Shown here one piece after another: positions 7,851 through 17,008 of a stretch of DNA of 53,940 nt (the stretch's first letter is position 1; each line of letters begins with the position of its first letter). The notes below the pieces were generated by a model. That model did no database searches, was not told the origin of the DNA, and saw nothing but the letters and a program-made list of their open reading frames with translations. Both the position numbers and the translations under genes were made by a program. This stretch comes from Photobacterium damselae (GTDB taxonomy: Bacteria > Pseudomonadota > Gammaproteobacteria > Enterobacterales > Vibrionaceae). The stretch spans positions 1-53,940 of the forward strand of contig NZ_PYOG01000026.1 of assembly GCF_003026815.1 (NCBI RefSeq). The letters run 5' to 3'.

Positions 7851-8756
7851 TTAACTCTGTCCAATTTGAAGACATTGTGCTTTTAACCAACGGCTTAATG
7901 TTTGAATTCCCTTCTGCTTTGCTCGACTTTTCTTATACACAAAATACAAGCTATCCCCCGTAGGTAAATCGTGCATTGGGATACGAATCAAGTATTGTTG
8001 TCTTTCTTGGTCTGTCGTGAAAAAGTCATTTAAGAACGTAATGCCTTGATGGTAACGCGCAGCTTCGGCCGCTAATAACATATGACTAAAATGGCTCATT
8101 GTAACTTCTGCTGGCAGCTCAAAGCCCCCTAAACGACACCACTCATACCAATCTTGCCCCGGTTTACCATGTAAAAAAATCGTACTTACTGACAGCAAAT
8201 TATGCTGCCACAACGCATCTGGTAACGGTTTATCTTTTATCTGTTGCCAAATCTGCTGACTGCAAAATGGATAAAGATGCTCATCATACAAAAACTCTTT
8301 AACAAAATTGCGCTTTGGTGGATAGGCCGTGATAAAGCAATCTGCCACTCGATCGCTAAACTCAGGTTCATCAGCCATCATATTCAGACTTAAATCAATT
8401 TCTGGATGCAATTGACGTAAGTTTTCTAGTCGAGGAATAAGCCATTTCACCGCTAACGAGCTATACAAAGCAAGCCGGATCTTACCATCTTCACCTTCTC
8501 GCAATCGTTGACTGGCTTGAGAAATTGTCTGTAGTGAATTACTGACTTCATCAAAGTATTGCTCTCCTACTGAAGATAATGTCAGCTTACGTCCTTGGCG
8601 AATAAATAGTTCTTCCCCTAAGTATTCCTCCAGTTGCTTAACCTGATGACTAACGGCGCTCTGAGTAATATGTAATTGCTGAGCAGCCAGAGAAAAACTG
8701 TTTAAGCGAGCGACTGTTTCAAAACACTGCACGGCACGTAAAGGAGGGAGTTTCAT
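7851..8756 (-). CDS. LysR-family transcriptional regulator, 301 aa
   Basis: An N-terminal LysR helix-turn-helix (1-60: LRAVQCFETVARLNSFSLAA...SAVSHQVKQLE) is followed by a two-lobe effector domain (about 90-295) with GcvA-like features such as LALYSSLAVKWLIPRL. It is divergent from the EamA transporter gene with 122 bases between them, the classic arrangement for a LysR activator and its target. The inducer is not predictable. Confidence 0.88.
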   Translation of the reverse strand: MKLPPLRAVQCFETVARLNSFSLAAQQLHITQSAVSHQVKQLEEYLGEELFIRQGRKLTLSSVGEQYFDEVSNSLQTISQASQRLREGEDGKIRLALYSSLAVKWLIPRLENLRQLHPEIDLSLNMMADEPEFSDRVADCFITAYPPKRNFVKEFLYDEHLYPFCSQQIWQQIKDKPLPDALWQHNLLSVSTIFLHGKPGQDWYEWCRLGGFELPAEVTMSHFSHMLLAAEAARYHQGITFLNDFFTTDQERQQYLIRIPMHDLPTGDSLYFVYKKSRAKQKGIQTLSRWLKAQCLQIGQS

Positions 8757-8878
8757 TATTAGTTCAGCTCATACTAGAGGAATTTATATCATTATACTTC
8801 ATCTTAAAGATTTACTATCTCTAGCTCAGATCTCATCGTAGATATACATACATACTCAATAACACACTAGGAGGCGCT

Positions 8879-9775
8879 ATGAACAAAAATCACTCTGTCG
8901 GTTTTGCTATGTTAATACTGATTGTAGGGAATTTGATTGCCGTGTTCTCCGATGCATTAGTGAAAACTGTTGGTGCAGATAGTCCCGTATTTCAATTTGT
9001 TTTTTTCCGTCAGTTAACGGCGGTATTAATGCTGCTACCTTTTTGTTATCGTTACTCATTGAGCAGCTTTACCTCAGGTATTAAATGGCATGCATTACGT
9101 GGCCATGTTTGGTTATTAGGTGCAATTGGAATGTTCATTTCTCTCAATACTATGCCACTTGCAACAGCTAACGCCATTTTCTATGCCGCACCATTACTGA
9201 TGTTGCCACTGGCGATGTTTATCTATAACGAGAAACTAACTCGCTACTCACTCTTTGCGGCCATTTGTGGTTTTGCAGGGGTGCTGGTTGTGATTCGTCC
9301 AACAGAAATCAGCTGGTCAGCCATTGCGGCTCTGGTTGTTGCAGTCACCCTTGCCTTAAATAATTTATTGATCCGCAAGTTACCGGCAGAACAAACCGTT
9401 ATTCAGACTCTATTTTTAACAAATTTAGTTGGGATGCCTGCATCACTAACTTTAGCCTTGCTTGAAGGTAAACCATGGGATTGGGGACCATTACTTACAG
9501 CAGCCGGTTCTAGTGCTCTAATTCTAATTTATGCGGGAAGCTGTGTTGTTGCTTATCGCTCAGCTGAAAGCAGTAAAATAGCCAGTGCAGAATATAGTGG
9601 TTTAATTGGAGCCGTTGGTGTCGGTATTTTGTGGTTCAATGAATTACCGGATATCTACATGCTCATCGGGACGATAATGATTGTGATACCTATCGCTTGG
9701 CTTGCCAATGTTGAGAAAAGAAAACAAAAAGTATTGGCAGCCCAAACCCAACCACTAGAACATGTAGCACCTTAA
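8879..9775 (+). CDS. EamA/DMT-family transporter, 298 aa
   Basis: Ten hydrophobic helices in two EamA repeats (about 8-135 and 147-275), as in drug/metabolite exporters of the inner membrane. Typical positions are GNLIAVFSDALVK at the N-terminus and PLATANAIFYAAPLLMLPLA in helix 4. AGGAGG lies just before the ATG. It is probably controlled by the divergent LysR protein. The substrate is unknown; relatives export amino acids or metabolites. Confidence 0.87.
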   Translation: MNKNHSVGFAMLILIVGNLIAVFSDALVKTVGADSPVFQFVFFRQLTAVLMLLPFCYRYSLSSFTSGIKWHALRGHVWLLGAIGMFISLNTMPLATANAIFYAAPLLMLPLAMFIYNEKLTRYSLFAAICGFAGVLVVIRPTEISWSAIAALVVAVTLALNNLLIRKLPAEQTVIQTLFLTNLVGMPASLTLALLEGKPWDWGPLLTAAGSSALILIYAGSCVVAYRSAESSKIASAEYSGLIGAVGVGILWFNELPDIYMLIGTIMIVIPIAWLANVEKRKQKVLAAQTQPLEHVAP

Positions 9776-9828
9776 AGATATGTATAAGGCTAGATAAAAC
9801 AGAGATCATGTTTTACTAACTCTACTAA

Positions 9829-9864
9829 AAAATGCCATTCACCGATTAAAGTGAATGGCATTTT
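9829..9864. terminator. Bidirectional terminator
   Basis: AAAATGCCATTCAC pairs perfectly with GTGAATGGCATTTT around an 8-base loop, with A and T runs on both sides. It serves the EamA gene and the convergent membrane-protein gene. Confidence 0.85.
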
Positions 9865-9878
9865 CGTTTCATCTACTT

Positions 9879-10571
9879 TTAGCGAACAATTTCGAGGATT
9901 ATTGGACGAGCTTGAAATTTGGAATCTTTATATAAATCAACAAACTCTTCTTCAAAACTATCGTTATACTGTTTGATAACATTAATAATTCTTGGAAGCT
10001 TACATTCTGGGATAATAAGCGGAATCATAGAATTTTCAGTTCTCAAGAGATAATCATTTTCTCGATAGTTTTTTAATATGGCTGCGTTATCAAATAAACA
10101 CTGACTTTTGTATGGAACAGAACGAAAGTTGGTCATTTGGAATGATAACAATGCGGCCCCTCCCGCTCCCACAAAAGCAATGGGACCAACCAAAATAGCG
10201 GCAAATAAACAAATTCCACAGCCAACCCAAGCTGAATATCTCACTATGGTATAGGCGATTTCTGGGATAATCTGCTCTTCTGTTGAGTACATTCCATATT
10301 GATTTATAGCATAATAATAGCGCTTGTCTGAGTTTACCAAATAACGAAACCATGGTGTTAAGAAAGAACCTACAACAATAGGTACTAAAGATAACCAACT
10401 GAAGCCTAAAAGAAAAAATACTATAGCGACACCGAAAGATCCCAACAGCATGATATACATCATCTTAGTTCGAAACGAGATAGTATTGACAATCAACTCC
10501 CACTCATACACAGGGGAGGTAGTATATAAACGTTCGATTTGTTGTGCTTCATCTAAATCTAATTTTTCCAT
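9879..10571 (-). CDS. Hypothetical four-helix membrane protein, T6SS-linked, 230 aa
   Basis: Predicted helices at about 37-57, 58-75, 108-128 and 130-146, with polar N- and C-terminal domains, the latter acidic (about 150-230). I do not recognise the family. It is the most distal minus-strand gene after the T6SS effector and small membrane genes and shares their high AT content. It may be a further immunity protein or unrelated cargo. About 240 bases separate it from the next gene upstream, so it may have its own promoter. Confidence 0.6.
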   Translation of the reverse strand: MEKLDLDEAQQIERLYTTSPVYEWELIVNTISFRTKMMYIMLLGSFGVAIVFFLLGFSWLSLVPIVVGSFLTPWFRYLVNSDKRYYYAINQYGMYSTEEQIIPEIAYTIVRYSAWVGCGICLFAAILVGPIAFVGAGGAALLSFQMTNFRSVPYKSQCLFDNAAILKNYRENDYLLRTENSMIPLIIPECKLPRIINVIKQYNDSFEEEFVDLYKDSKFQARPIILEIVR

Positions 10572-10722
10572 TGTGATTATCCTGCTACACCATGTCGATT
10601 ACTAACAGCGTCATAAGTTATTTACTAACTAATAATAAAAGTGCTCTAGTTAATTGGAATAAGTTTAATGGCAAACAACTAGTTTTAAAGGTAGTTAACC
10701 TTAATTGATAAAAAGTAGCCGA

Positions 10723-10746
10723 TTGCGAAACACGAACGTTTCGCAA
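10723..10746. terminator. Hairpin, possible terminator
   Basis: TTGCGAAAC and GTTTCGCAA are perfect 9-bp arms around a 6-base loop, about 60 bases past the end of the broken membrane gene. The T-rich tail fits the plus direction better than the minus direction. Confidence 0.45.
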
Positions 10747-10808
10747 CTTTATTTTGAGTAAAATATCACATAAAAACTGAACTTTGTTACAGATAAAGAT
10801 TATGGTTG

Positions 10809-11218
10809 TTATGCTGTAAGATAATCAATAATACTGTTGCTTAATAGTACTAGTACAACTGAATAGAACCAGACAGAACAAAATATCATAAAAACAGTAA
10901 ACGCCTTTGAATTAGATTTAATTCTTTTCCTTATAAAAGGAAAAGAGAAACAATACCCTTGAAATCTTGCACCTATACTCATAAAATTTAATCGTTTATA
11001 TGAACACTTATCTTTAGATAACTGTTCATCAATAAATATCATTCGTTTTTCATCGCCATAACTAATTATAATACATGCAACAAAAACAGGAACAGCGAAC
11101 ATTCCAACATATGGTGCAGAGTAAAATCTTACTCCAATTAAAATTTCCAGTATATTTACTTATCCATTAACGATAAAAATGGATCCACTACATACTCATG
11201 ATTAACTTCACCAGCCAT
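10809..11218 (-). pseudogene. Membrane protein gene broken by a one-base frameshift (candidate immunity)
   Basis: A frame starting at ATG 11218 with AAGGA before it encodes MAGEVNHEYVVDPFLSLMDK and stops at 11156. Sharing the G at 11159, the -1 frame continues without a stop as VNILEILIGVRFYSAPYVG into the 97-residue frame 10809-11102. The two halves read as one 136-residue protein with two hydrophobic segments around a polar middle. Loss of one A in GATAAAG would explain the break. The 97-residue part has no ribosome-binding site of its own. It follows the 145-residue candidate immunity gene and has similar size and topology. Confidence 0.6.
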
Positions 11219-11259
11219 TTTATCCTTACGTTTTTTATTGATTAAAAAACTATTAAAAT

Positions 11260-11697
11260 TCAATTAAAAACCATATATATAGCAATTCCAACCAGCATTG
11301 GAATAACAATGATTAACATCATTTTCTTTGTAATAAGTCTAGCCATATATATTATATAATATTTACCAAAACTTTTTTTTACAACATTCCTCCATTTTTT
11401 TACATCATCTTTAGTCATTTTATAAAAAAACTGAAAAAATCGCCAATAAATAAAAGGCACATCAATATTTCTAAGCCAACCACCAAATTTAATACTAACC
11501 CAAGGTTTGTAAATCTCAGGAGAATTCTCGACATAATATTTGTAAATATCATTCCGTTTATTTATCGTTAACAATTTCAAAATAAAAGAAAAAACCAAAG
11601 TCAATATCATTGATAAAATCATTACAGCAACAACAAGTATAAAGCACAAATATAAAAAAGGATAATTTTCGCTCAACATTAAAATAAACTCTTTCAT
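11260..11697 (-). CDS. Candidate T6SS immunity protein, two-helix membrane protein, 145 aa
   Basis: Hydrophobic helices at about 13-42 and 124-144 flank a basic, aromatic-rich middle. The ATG overlaps the stop codon of the effector gene by one base (TAATG), with AAGGAG inside the effector's last codons. Such tight coupling directly after a T6SS effector is the usual position of its immunity gene. A membrane-embedded protein would suit a toxin that acts on the membrane or in the periplasm. The sequence is very AT-rich compared with hcp and vgrG. The family is not recognised. Confidence 0.6.
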   Translation of the reverse strand: MKEFILMLSENYPFLYLCFILVVAVMILSMILTLVFSFILKLLTINKRNDIYKYYVENSPEIYKPWVSIKFGGWLRNIDVPFIYWRFFQFFYKMTKDDVKKWRNVVKKSFGKYYIIYMARLITKKMMLIIVIPMLVGIAIYMVFN

Positions 11698-14573
11698 TAT
11701 AAAAACTCCTTAATTTTATTTTTTACATCTTCAATAGTTAAATCAAATACCATATACTCAACTACATCACCAATAGAATCAGTCAATTCACCACCATAGT
11801 AGCCCCATAACATAGTACCCCCGATACCAATCACTAGAGATAATCCCATTGAAGAAGGAGCTAAACTTACCGCATAAGTCATTATTGATGTACCAACCTG
11901 ATAATTAACTACCAATGATGTTCCATTTTTAATAAATGCTTTTTCACAATCTTCTGTAAGAGTATTGGTATCACAAGAATCCCACATATTCATAATATTG
12001 TTTCTAGCCCCTAATAAAAATGCAGTATCACCAGCAAGTCCTAACATTCTGCTTGTTTTCATTGCATCTTTAAAAACCTTAGCGGTATTAATTGCACTGA
12101 ATGATTCTGCAAAATCCGCAGTTCGATACAATTGTCGATTTCCAATATTAAACAATTCGTTAATACTTGGCACTTGAAGTTCTTTTAAGTACGAAGGTTT
12201 CCAGTATTGTTTAAAGAGACCTTTTAAATCTTGTTCTAGTAATTTTAACTCTTGTCGATAAGCTTTATATTTAGGGTGCGATTTTAAATTCGCTTTATCA
12301 ACGTATTGCAGTTCCTTGTTGGCTTCATCCATAAACTGAGCAAACTGCTCTAAACGGTTATTAAAAGAGTCATGAATAATTTGATAGCTCGCTATAGCTG
12401 CTGTCGAACCCACAACAACATCGTTCCAACCAATTCCCCCTGATTCAGAAGGTGGTAACATTAATGCGGTGTGATTAACTAATGCGCTGTTTTTACCGTA
12501 CCATGCCTTTTGTTCGTCATTGAGCGTCAAAAACTCTGTCATCAATTTATCCGCAAAACTCAGCGCATCCGCTTCACCTGAATGCGAGTATGTATAAGGT
12601 GAAACCACCATTGGCATTCCTGCTACTATCTGATGGAAACTGCGTTTTAAATGCGGATTCGTTCGTAAGATATGATCAATAACCGTCTTATCTTTTGAAT
12701 GGTAAGTTTGTTGTGCAAAATCTTCGATGCTGATGTCTTCGTCCATAATGACCAGATACACATCGTTCACATCATCCGTTGATTCAACGTAATGAATCGG
12801 CCACCAATTCCACACATTATTTGATAATCCAAGTTTGCTCACCTCTGGCAACCATATCATGTTATCTATTCGCTCTTTTTCGTGCTCAATCAAGGCCGTA
12901 AACCTTGGCTTGTTCACTTTCTCGACCAATTTAGGTAAGAACGCTTTTTCACTCGACTTCACCGCCCATTCGCTTTCATGCTGTGCGATCACCGTCTTTT
13001 CACTGTTCCAATCCATAAGATTACGCAGAATATCAAATCCTGAGGTTCCCTGTTTCCCCGTATGAGCACTGAGTTGTTGAAAGAAAGGGGATGGCTCATC
13101 CAAATCTAAAAAACCATCACATCCTGATATATCAGACAGCACAAAGTAAGGGTTCTCTTTATCTGCCTCTCCAAGATACATATCAATGAAAAATTGAGGT
13201 GGTTTTTCGTTAGAAAATAACTCAAAGTGTACTTGATGGCGAACGGTCACTGGTGGTTTATTCTCTTCAGCATTCGCCACATCGTAACGACCTAAATAAC
13301 CAATGGCATCCCCCCCACTAATTACTAACGAGGAGCGAGTTCCAAAGCAATGAAGCGAATTCAGAGCCACCGTATCAGCCTGCACAACCTCTATAAATTC
13401 GTCTTCGACACAAACCCAAACCTCACGGGCTAATTGCCCAGAACTATTCTTAACTGGAGTTGTTGGATCTAGTTGACAGCGCGCCATAAGCCGCATTTTC
13501 CCATTCAACTTCTGTAAGCTGCAATCTTGAGTCTTATCAAATCGAAGTAACGTATCTTTCGGTAAGTGAAATGCCACCGCTCCGGCTTCTAATTCACCTT
13601 GAGTGTTATTCTTGGGATCACTACGCCCACAGAGCCCCTCTGTACGGGTTCGCGCAATCACTTTCGTTAAGAGCCAATTTGGGAGCTGATACGAGTCTGC
13701 GTATGTATCAAAAAAGGAGCTACTCGATTCGTATTTTCCTGTCACAAACCATACCGTTTCTTCACTGTCTAACAGTTTATAAGCGTGCATGAGGTAATCC
13801 CCACTGCGCACAGGCTCTAAAGACAGCGCTTTCACTCGACTGCCACGTTTTAAAGAACGAGGAGGTTGCCATAAGTCGGGCTCAATCCACGCTTTATTAT
13901 CGTGCAATAAAGCTTGATATTGCTCTGCATCACCAAGAAAACGACGCCGTATATCACTTGGGGGACCGTCCTTCTCTACCGCCAACCAAACAGTCTTTTC
14001 TACCCATTGACCTGACGATGTGCGGATTACCGTAAAAGGTTTAAACGCATACCCATTTTGCTTTACGATCTCTTCGTTGGTCGCTTCAATGATCGTGCCT
14101 TTATCTAAAGAGACAGACTCCCCTGTCACCTCAAGTATCTTCGCCGATTGTGAAGTGCGTAAGCGATAACGAGGGTGTTCAGATACTTCTCGGTGAGGTG
14201 AGCAAAGTGGCGCTAAATGCATATACAACGCATAGAACGTAAAGGTTTCCTCGGATTGCTTAGGATTGGCAACCGTATGCTGAATCAAACAAAAATCGGA
14301 ACTGTAATCCAACGTCTGACCTTCAAACCTTGAATGCTGATAGGTATCGCTGATCCGACAAGCAACCACAACGCCATCTGCGATAGCTTGCAGCGGAGAC
14401 TCATCTTTTAACCATGGGGCGTTATTATGAGAAACATGGACTCCACCATGCCAACATAAATTACTCGCATTAAAACCGAAGTGTCCTACAGACTCTTTTT
14501 GTAAGACGGATTCAAATGCTTTTTGGCTAGGATATGGAGAGCCATTTTTTTGATTAAATGGATAAAGGAACAT
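11697..14573 (-). CDS. T6SS cargo effector with split M23-like domain and hydrophobic C-terminus, 958 aa
   Basis: The N-terminus resembles an M23 (LytM-type) peptidoglycan endopeptidase: HGGVH (His 42, 46), the strand PLQAIADGVVVA (60-71), IQHT (His 99) and FYALYMHLAPL (His 119). The closing motif, normally HLHFE, appears as HQVHFEL (446-452) after an insert of about 300 residues. The insert holds SH3-like stretches such as GQWVEKTVWLAV and GQLAREVWVCV. The usual metal-ligand Asp of HxxxD is His here. The C-terminus (about 850-958) has hydrophobic helices, including SSMGLSLVIGIGGTMLWGYY. It lies 17 bases after vgrG and is coupled to a small membrane-protein gene. It is likely delivered into the periplasm of rival cells. 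Confidence 0.75.
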   Translation of the reverse strand: MFLYPFNQKNGSPYPSQKAFESVLQKESVGHFGFNASNLCWHGGVHVSHNNAPWLKDESPLQAIADGVVVACRISDTYQHSRFEGQTLDYSSDFCLIQHTVANPKQSEETFTFYALYMHLAPLCSPHREVSEHPRYRLRTSQSAKILEVTGESVSLDKGTIIEATNEEIVKQNGYAFKPFTVIRTSSGQWVEKTVWLAVEKDGPPSDIRRRFLGDAEQYQALLHDNKAWIEPDLWQPPRSLKRGSRVKALSLEPVRSGDYLMHAYKLLDSEETVWFVTGKYESSSSFFDTYADSYQLPNWLLTKVIARTRTEGLCGRSDPKNNTQGELEAGAVAFHLPKDTLLRFDKTQDCSLQKLNGKMRLMARCQLDPTTPVKNSSGQLAREVWVCVEDEFIEVVQADTVALNSLHCFGTRSSLVISGGDAIGYLGRYDVANAEENKPPVTVRHQVHFELFSNEKPPQFFIDMYLGEADKENPYFVLSDISGCDGFLDLDEPSPFFQQLSAHTGKQGTSGFDILRNLMDWNSEKTVIAQHESEWAVKSSEKAFLPKLVEKVNKPRFTALIEHEKERIDNMIWLPEVSKLGLSNNVWNWWPIHYVESTDDVNDVYLVIMDEDISIEDFAQQTYHSKDKTVIDHILRTNPHLKRSFHQIVAGMPMVVSPYTYSHSGEADALSFADKLMTEFLTLNDEQKAWYGKNSALVNHTALMLPPSESGGIGWNDVVVGSTAAIASYQIIHDSFNNRLEQFAQFMDEANKELQYVDKANLKSHPKYKAYRQELKLLEQDLKGLFKQYWKPSYLKELQVPSINELFNIGNRQLYRTADFAESFSAINTAKVFKDAMKTSRMLGLAGDTAFLLGARNNIMNMWDSCDTNTLTEDCEKAFIKNGTSLVVNYQVGTSIMTYAVSLAPSSMGLSLVIGIGGTMLWGYYGGELTDSIGDVVEYMVFDLTIEDVKNKIKEFL

Positions 14574-14590
14574 CTTGAATCACTCAATAA

Positions 14591-16630
14591 TTAGCTAGAA
14601 AAACGAAACTTAGATAAGAAATCATCTTGGTTATCTGATTCTTTCAACAATGCATTCTGAGCTTCTTTCGTTGGGGCTATATTTGATGACTGCACTTCAG
14701 TAATCGTCTTAGCAGGCTCTACTCCTCCCGGCAGTAACGGAGCACTTCCAGCATATCCCGAACCAGAGCCAGCACTGCCTCCTGAGTTTAAGTTGATCTT
14801 AGAACCCACAATAGAGACACCAGAGCCATCAATTTTGACAAAACTACCTCCCGCTTTTAAGGTGAGCTCTGCGTCAGACTCAACAACAATTTTACTGCCG
14901 CCTTTGAGGTGTATTTCTCGGCCAGCATCAACCAATAAGCTATTACCTTGCTTCAAATGGCTTGATGCATCGGTAACAATCGTTTTATTTCCTTTGGTAT
15001 GACTACGAGACTCACCATCAACGGTTAAATGGTCATTGGCTTTGATGTGAGTAAAACGCTCATTAGCAACATCAAGGTGGAGATCGTGTTTGATGTCATC
15101 TTTACGGTCATTCTCAACCAGCAGATTCATATCCTTTTGTGCATGGACATAAATCTCTTCTTTACCTGCTTGATCTTCAAAACGTAATTCGTTGTAACCG
15201 TCACCTTGGTGGGTTTCTGTTCGCAACACCGTTCGGGTTTTATGAGCAGGGAGTTCATAAGGCGGCTTATTGGTCGCGTTATAAGTACGACCCGTAATAA
15301 TTGGCTGATCTGGATCCCCTTCAAAGAAATCCACAATGACTTCATGCCCAACACGAGGCAGCGCCACCATACCATATTGAGTTCCCGCCCAGCCTTGGGA
15401 GACTCGTACCCAACAACTGGCATTATCATCATTGTTAGAATAACGATCCCATGGAAACTGAATTTTGACTCGACCAAACTCATCACAATAAATTTCTTCG
15501 CCTTCAGGGCCGACAACACGAGCAATTTGAGGACCATCGACACAAGGTTTTGCATTAAATGGCGGTCGCCAAGGTTTGTGTCCCGGTATCACCACAAATT
15601 CATTGTTATAGGTTGTGACACCATGACCGCCCGCTTCTTCTAGCGCTTGAGGCTGAGTACCGTGATGTTTTATTTCAACTAACAACCAATCACGATTGCA
15701 CGCATCATCACTGTGATCTTGAAGTACAAACTTAGAACCAGCTAATAAGATTTCCAGATTACTTTTTGCTTGGGCAGTTTCCGCATCTCGGCGCAGAGAC
15801 TCTAAACGAAACTGAGTAAAGGGCTTGCCACTCTCATCATTTTTATAACGACCGGGATAGTCATATTGTTCATAAATGGCTTGCTGATAAGCCGCTTCTT
15901 TGGCTTGCTCTGTGAGCAAAAAACTGTAAGCCGGATTTTTGAAACTGTAATCTTTTAATTGTGCAGATGACGGACGGATTTGTGCCATTCGCTTAAATTG
16001 ACGCACAAAAGGCAATGGGCTGGAGCCACCGCTTAATCCGTTATAGGCCACGGGCTCAGGTAACATCGCCACATTTTGAGTATCATCGGTGAAGATCACC
16101 GTATTTTTATTACCTTTGTGGCTAAATGAGAAGAAAATACCTTCTTCTGCGGCGATACGTTGTAAAAAGGCTAAGTCCGTTTCACGATATTGAACACAAT
16201 ATTCACGTTGCGGATACTGACGGGCTAACGCAAAAGCATAATCTTGTACATTCATCTCTTGCAGTAAAATAGAGATGATTTCAGGCACCGTTTGAGTTTG
16301 AAAAATACGGCTATTATGACGTAGAGCTAAGCGCCCTATCGGCGGGATCATCTGTACTTGGTATAGCGTATGATGATGTCCCGTATCGCCTTGAGAAAAT
16401 CCCGCAACAATACCAAACCACTGCTGTTTTAATTCGCCTTCACGCCATACCGATAAACAGCAATTGCGATCCACGGTGTCATTTGGGCTTAGCGATGGGT
16501 TACGGCTGGCAAGGTCAATAGAAAAGGAAAAAGGAAGGGACAAACCATCACTTCCTCGAAATTCAGTCACAGCAAATGTTGAGGCATCGAGCCCTTCTAC
16601 CGTGAAGGTAAATTGTAATCCACTAGCCAT
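14591..16630 (-). CDS. vgrG: VgrG, type VI secretion spike protein, 679 aa
   Basis: A gp27/gp5-like spike subunit: N-terminal gp27 domains (about 1-370), the OB-fold with PRVGHEVIVDFFEGDPDQP (about 435-455) and a C-terminal beta-helix of short repeats (about 490-620). It ends in a Gly/Ser-rich segment plus a 45-residue tail likely to contact cargo. It has no enzymatic extension. I prefer ATG 16630 (MASGLQFTFTVEG); the longer frame to 16669 starts at TTG, and its extra N-terminal residues partly come from the terminal repeat of a MITE-like element. There is no strong ribosome-binding site at 16630, so the insertion may affect expression. Confidence 0.92.
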   Translation of the reverse strand: MASGLQFTFTVEGLDASTFAVTEFRGSDGLSLPFSFSIDLASRNPSLSPNDTVDRNCCLSVWREGELKQQWFGIVAGFSQGDTGHHHTLYQVQMIPPIGRLALRHNSRIFQTQTVPEIISILLQEMNVQDYAFALARQYPQREYCVQYRETDLAFLQRIAAEEGIFFSFSHKGNKNTVIFTDDTQNVAMLPEPVAYNGLSGGSSPLPFVRQFKRMAQIRPSSAQLKDYSFKNPAYSFLLTEQAKEAAYQQAIYEQYDYPGRYKNDESGKPFTQFRLESLRRDAETAQAKSNLEILLAGSKFVLQDHSDDACNRDWLLVEIKHHGTQPQALEEAGGHGVTTYNNEFVVIPGHKPWRPPFNAKPCVDGPQIARVVGPEGEEIYCDEFGRVKIQFPWDRYSNNDDNASCWVRVSQGWAGTQYGMVALPRVGHEVIVDFFEGDPDQPIITGRTYNATNKPPYELPAHKTRTVLRTETHQGDGYNELRFEDQAGKEEIYVHAQKDMNLLVENDRKDDIKHDLHLDVANERFTHIKANDHLTVDGESRSHTKGNKTIVTDASSHLKQGNSLLVDAGREIHLKGGSKIVVESDAELTLKAGGSFVKIDGSGVSIVGSKINLNSGGSAGSGSGYAGSAPLLPGGVEPAKTITEVQSSNIAPTKEAQNALLKESDNQDDFLSKFRFSS

Positions 16631-16650
16631 AGCGACGTTACTCGTTATTG

Positions 16651-16917
16651 TATACCCAAGTGACTTCAAGATGCAGGATTCAGAGCGTTGTCACTGATTC
16701 AAGTTCAAGACAAACAATGCAGTGTAATAGCTCGCTATTTCCAAATTGTTTGACGATGAAATTGTGTCTGTGACACGCTCCCAAAGGGCGAGTTAATTTG
16801 CTTCACATACTACGTTAACGATTTTTAATTTAGAGCCACTAGATCTTCAAATCGTTGCCTTGCCTGTAAACCAAATTATTCTCGCTGAACCTCGCATCTT
16901 GAGGTTACTTGGGTATA
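16651..16917. mobile_element. MITE-like element, 267 bp, between hcp and vgrG
   Basis: The ends are imperfect inverted repeats of about 33 bp: TATACCCAAGTGACTTCAAG at the left, and TATACCCAAGTAACCTCAAG when the right end is read on the other strand. No transposase is encoded. It lies 21 bases upstream of the vgrG start and 91 bases past the hcp stop, inside what should be one transcript. Related terminal repeats occur singly elsewhere in the window (22221, 22797, 37991). It accounts for most of the 378-base gap. Confidence 0.75.
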
Positions 16918-17008
16918 TTATTATTCGTTGTGATAATGGTGATTAAGCACGGAAGGAAAAGAAAGACACCACACCCAAAAGTGAGGCGCATTCCTCAAAC
17001 TTGTGCGA

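Noticed and set aside
10696..10701. Isolated GTTAAC sites elsewhere, for example in the T6SS region and within genes
   Set aside because: The hexamer occurs singly every few kilobases by chance; only the cluster at 45310-45588 and the sites before linked genes carry weight.
15127..15643. Reading frames of about 140 residues within vgrG (15127-15555 minus, 15206-15643 plus)
   Set aside because: They lie inside a well-supported vgrG, show no domain, and are shadows of its codon use.
16630..16669. Longer VgrG N-terminus starting at 16669
   Set aside because: The start codon would be TTG within the MITE end, and the family N-terminus begins at the ATG 16630.
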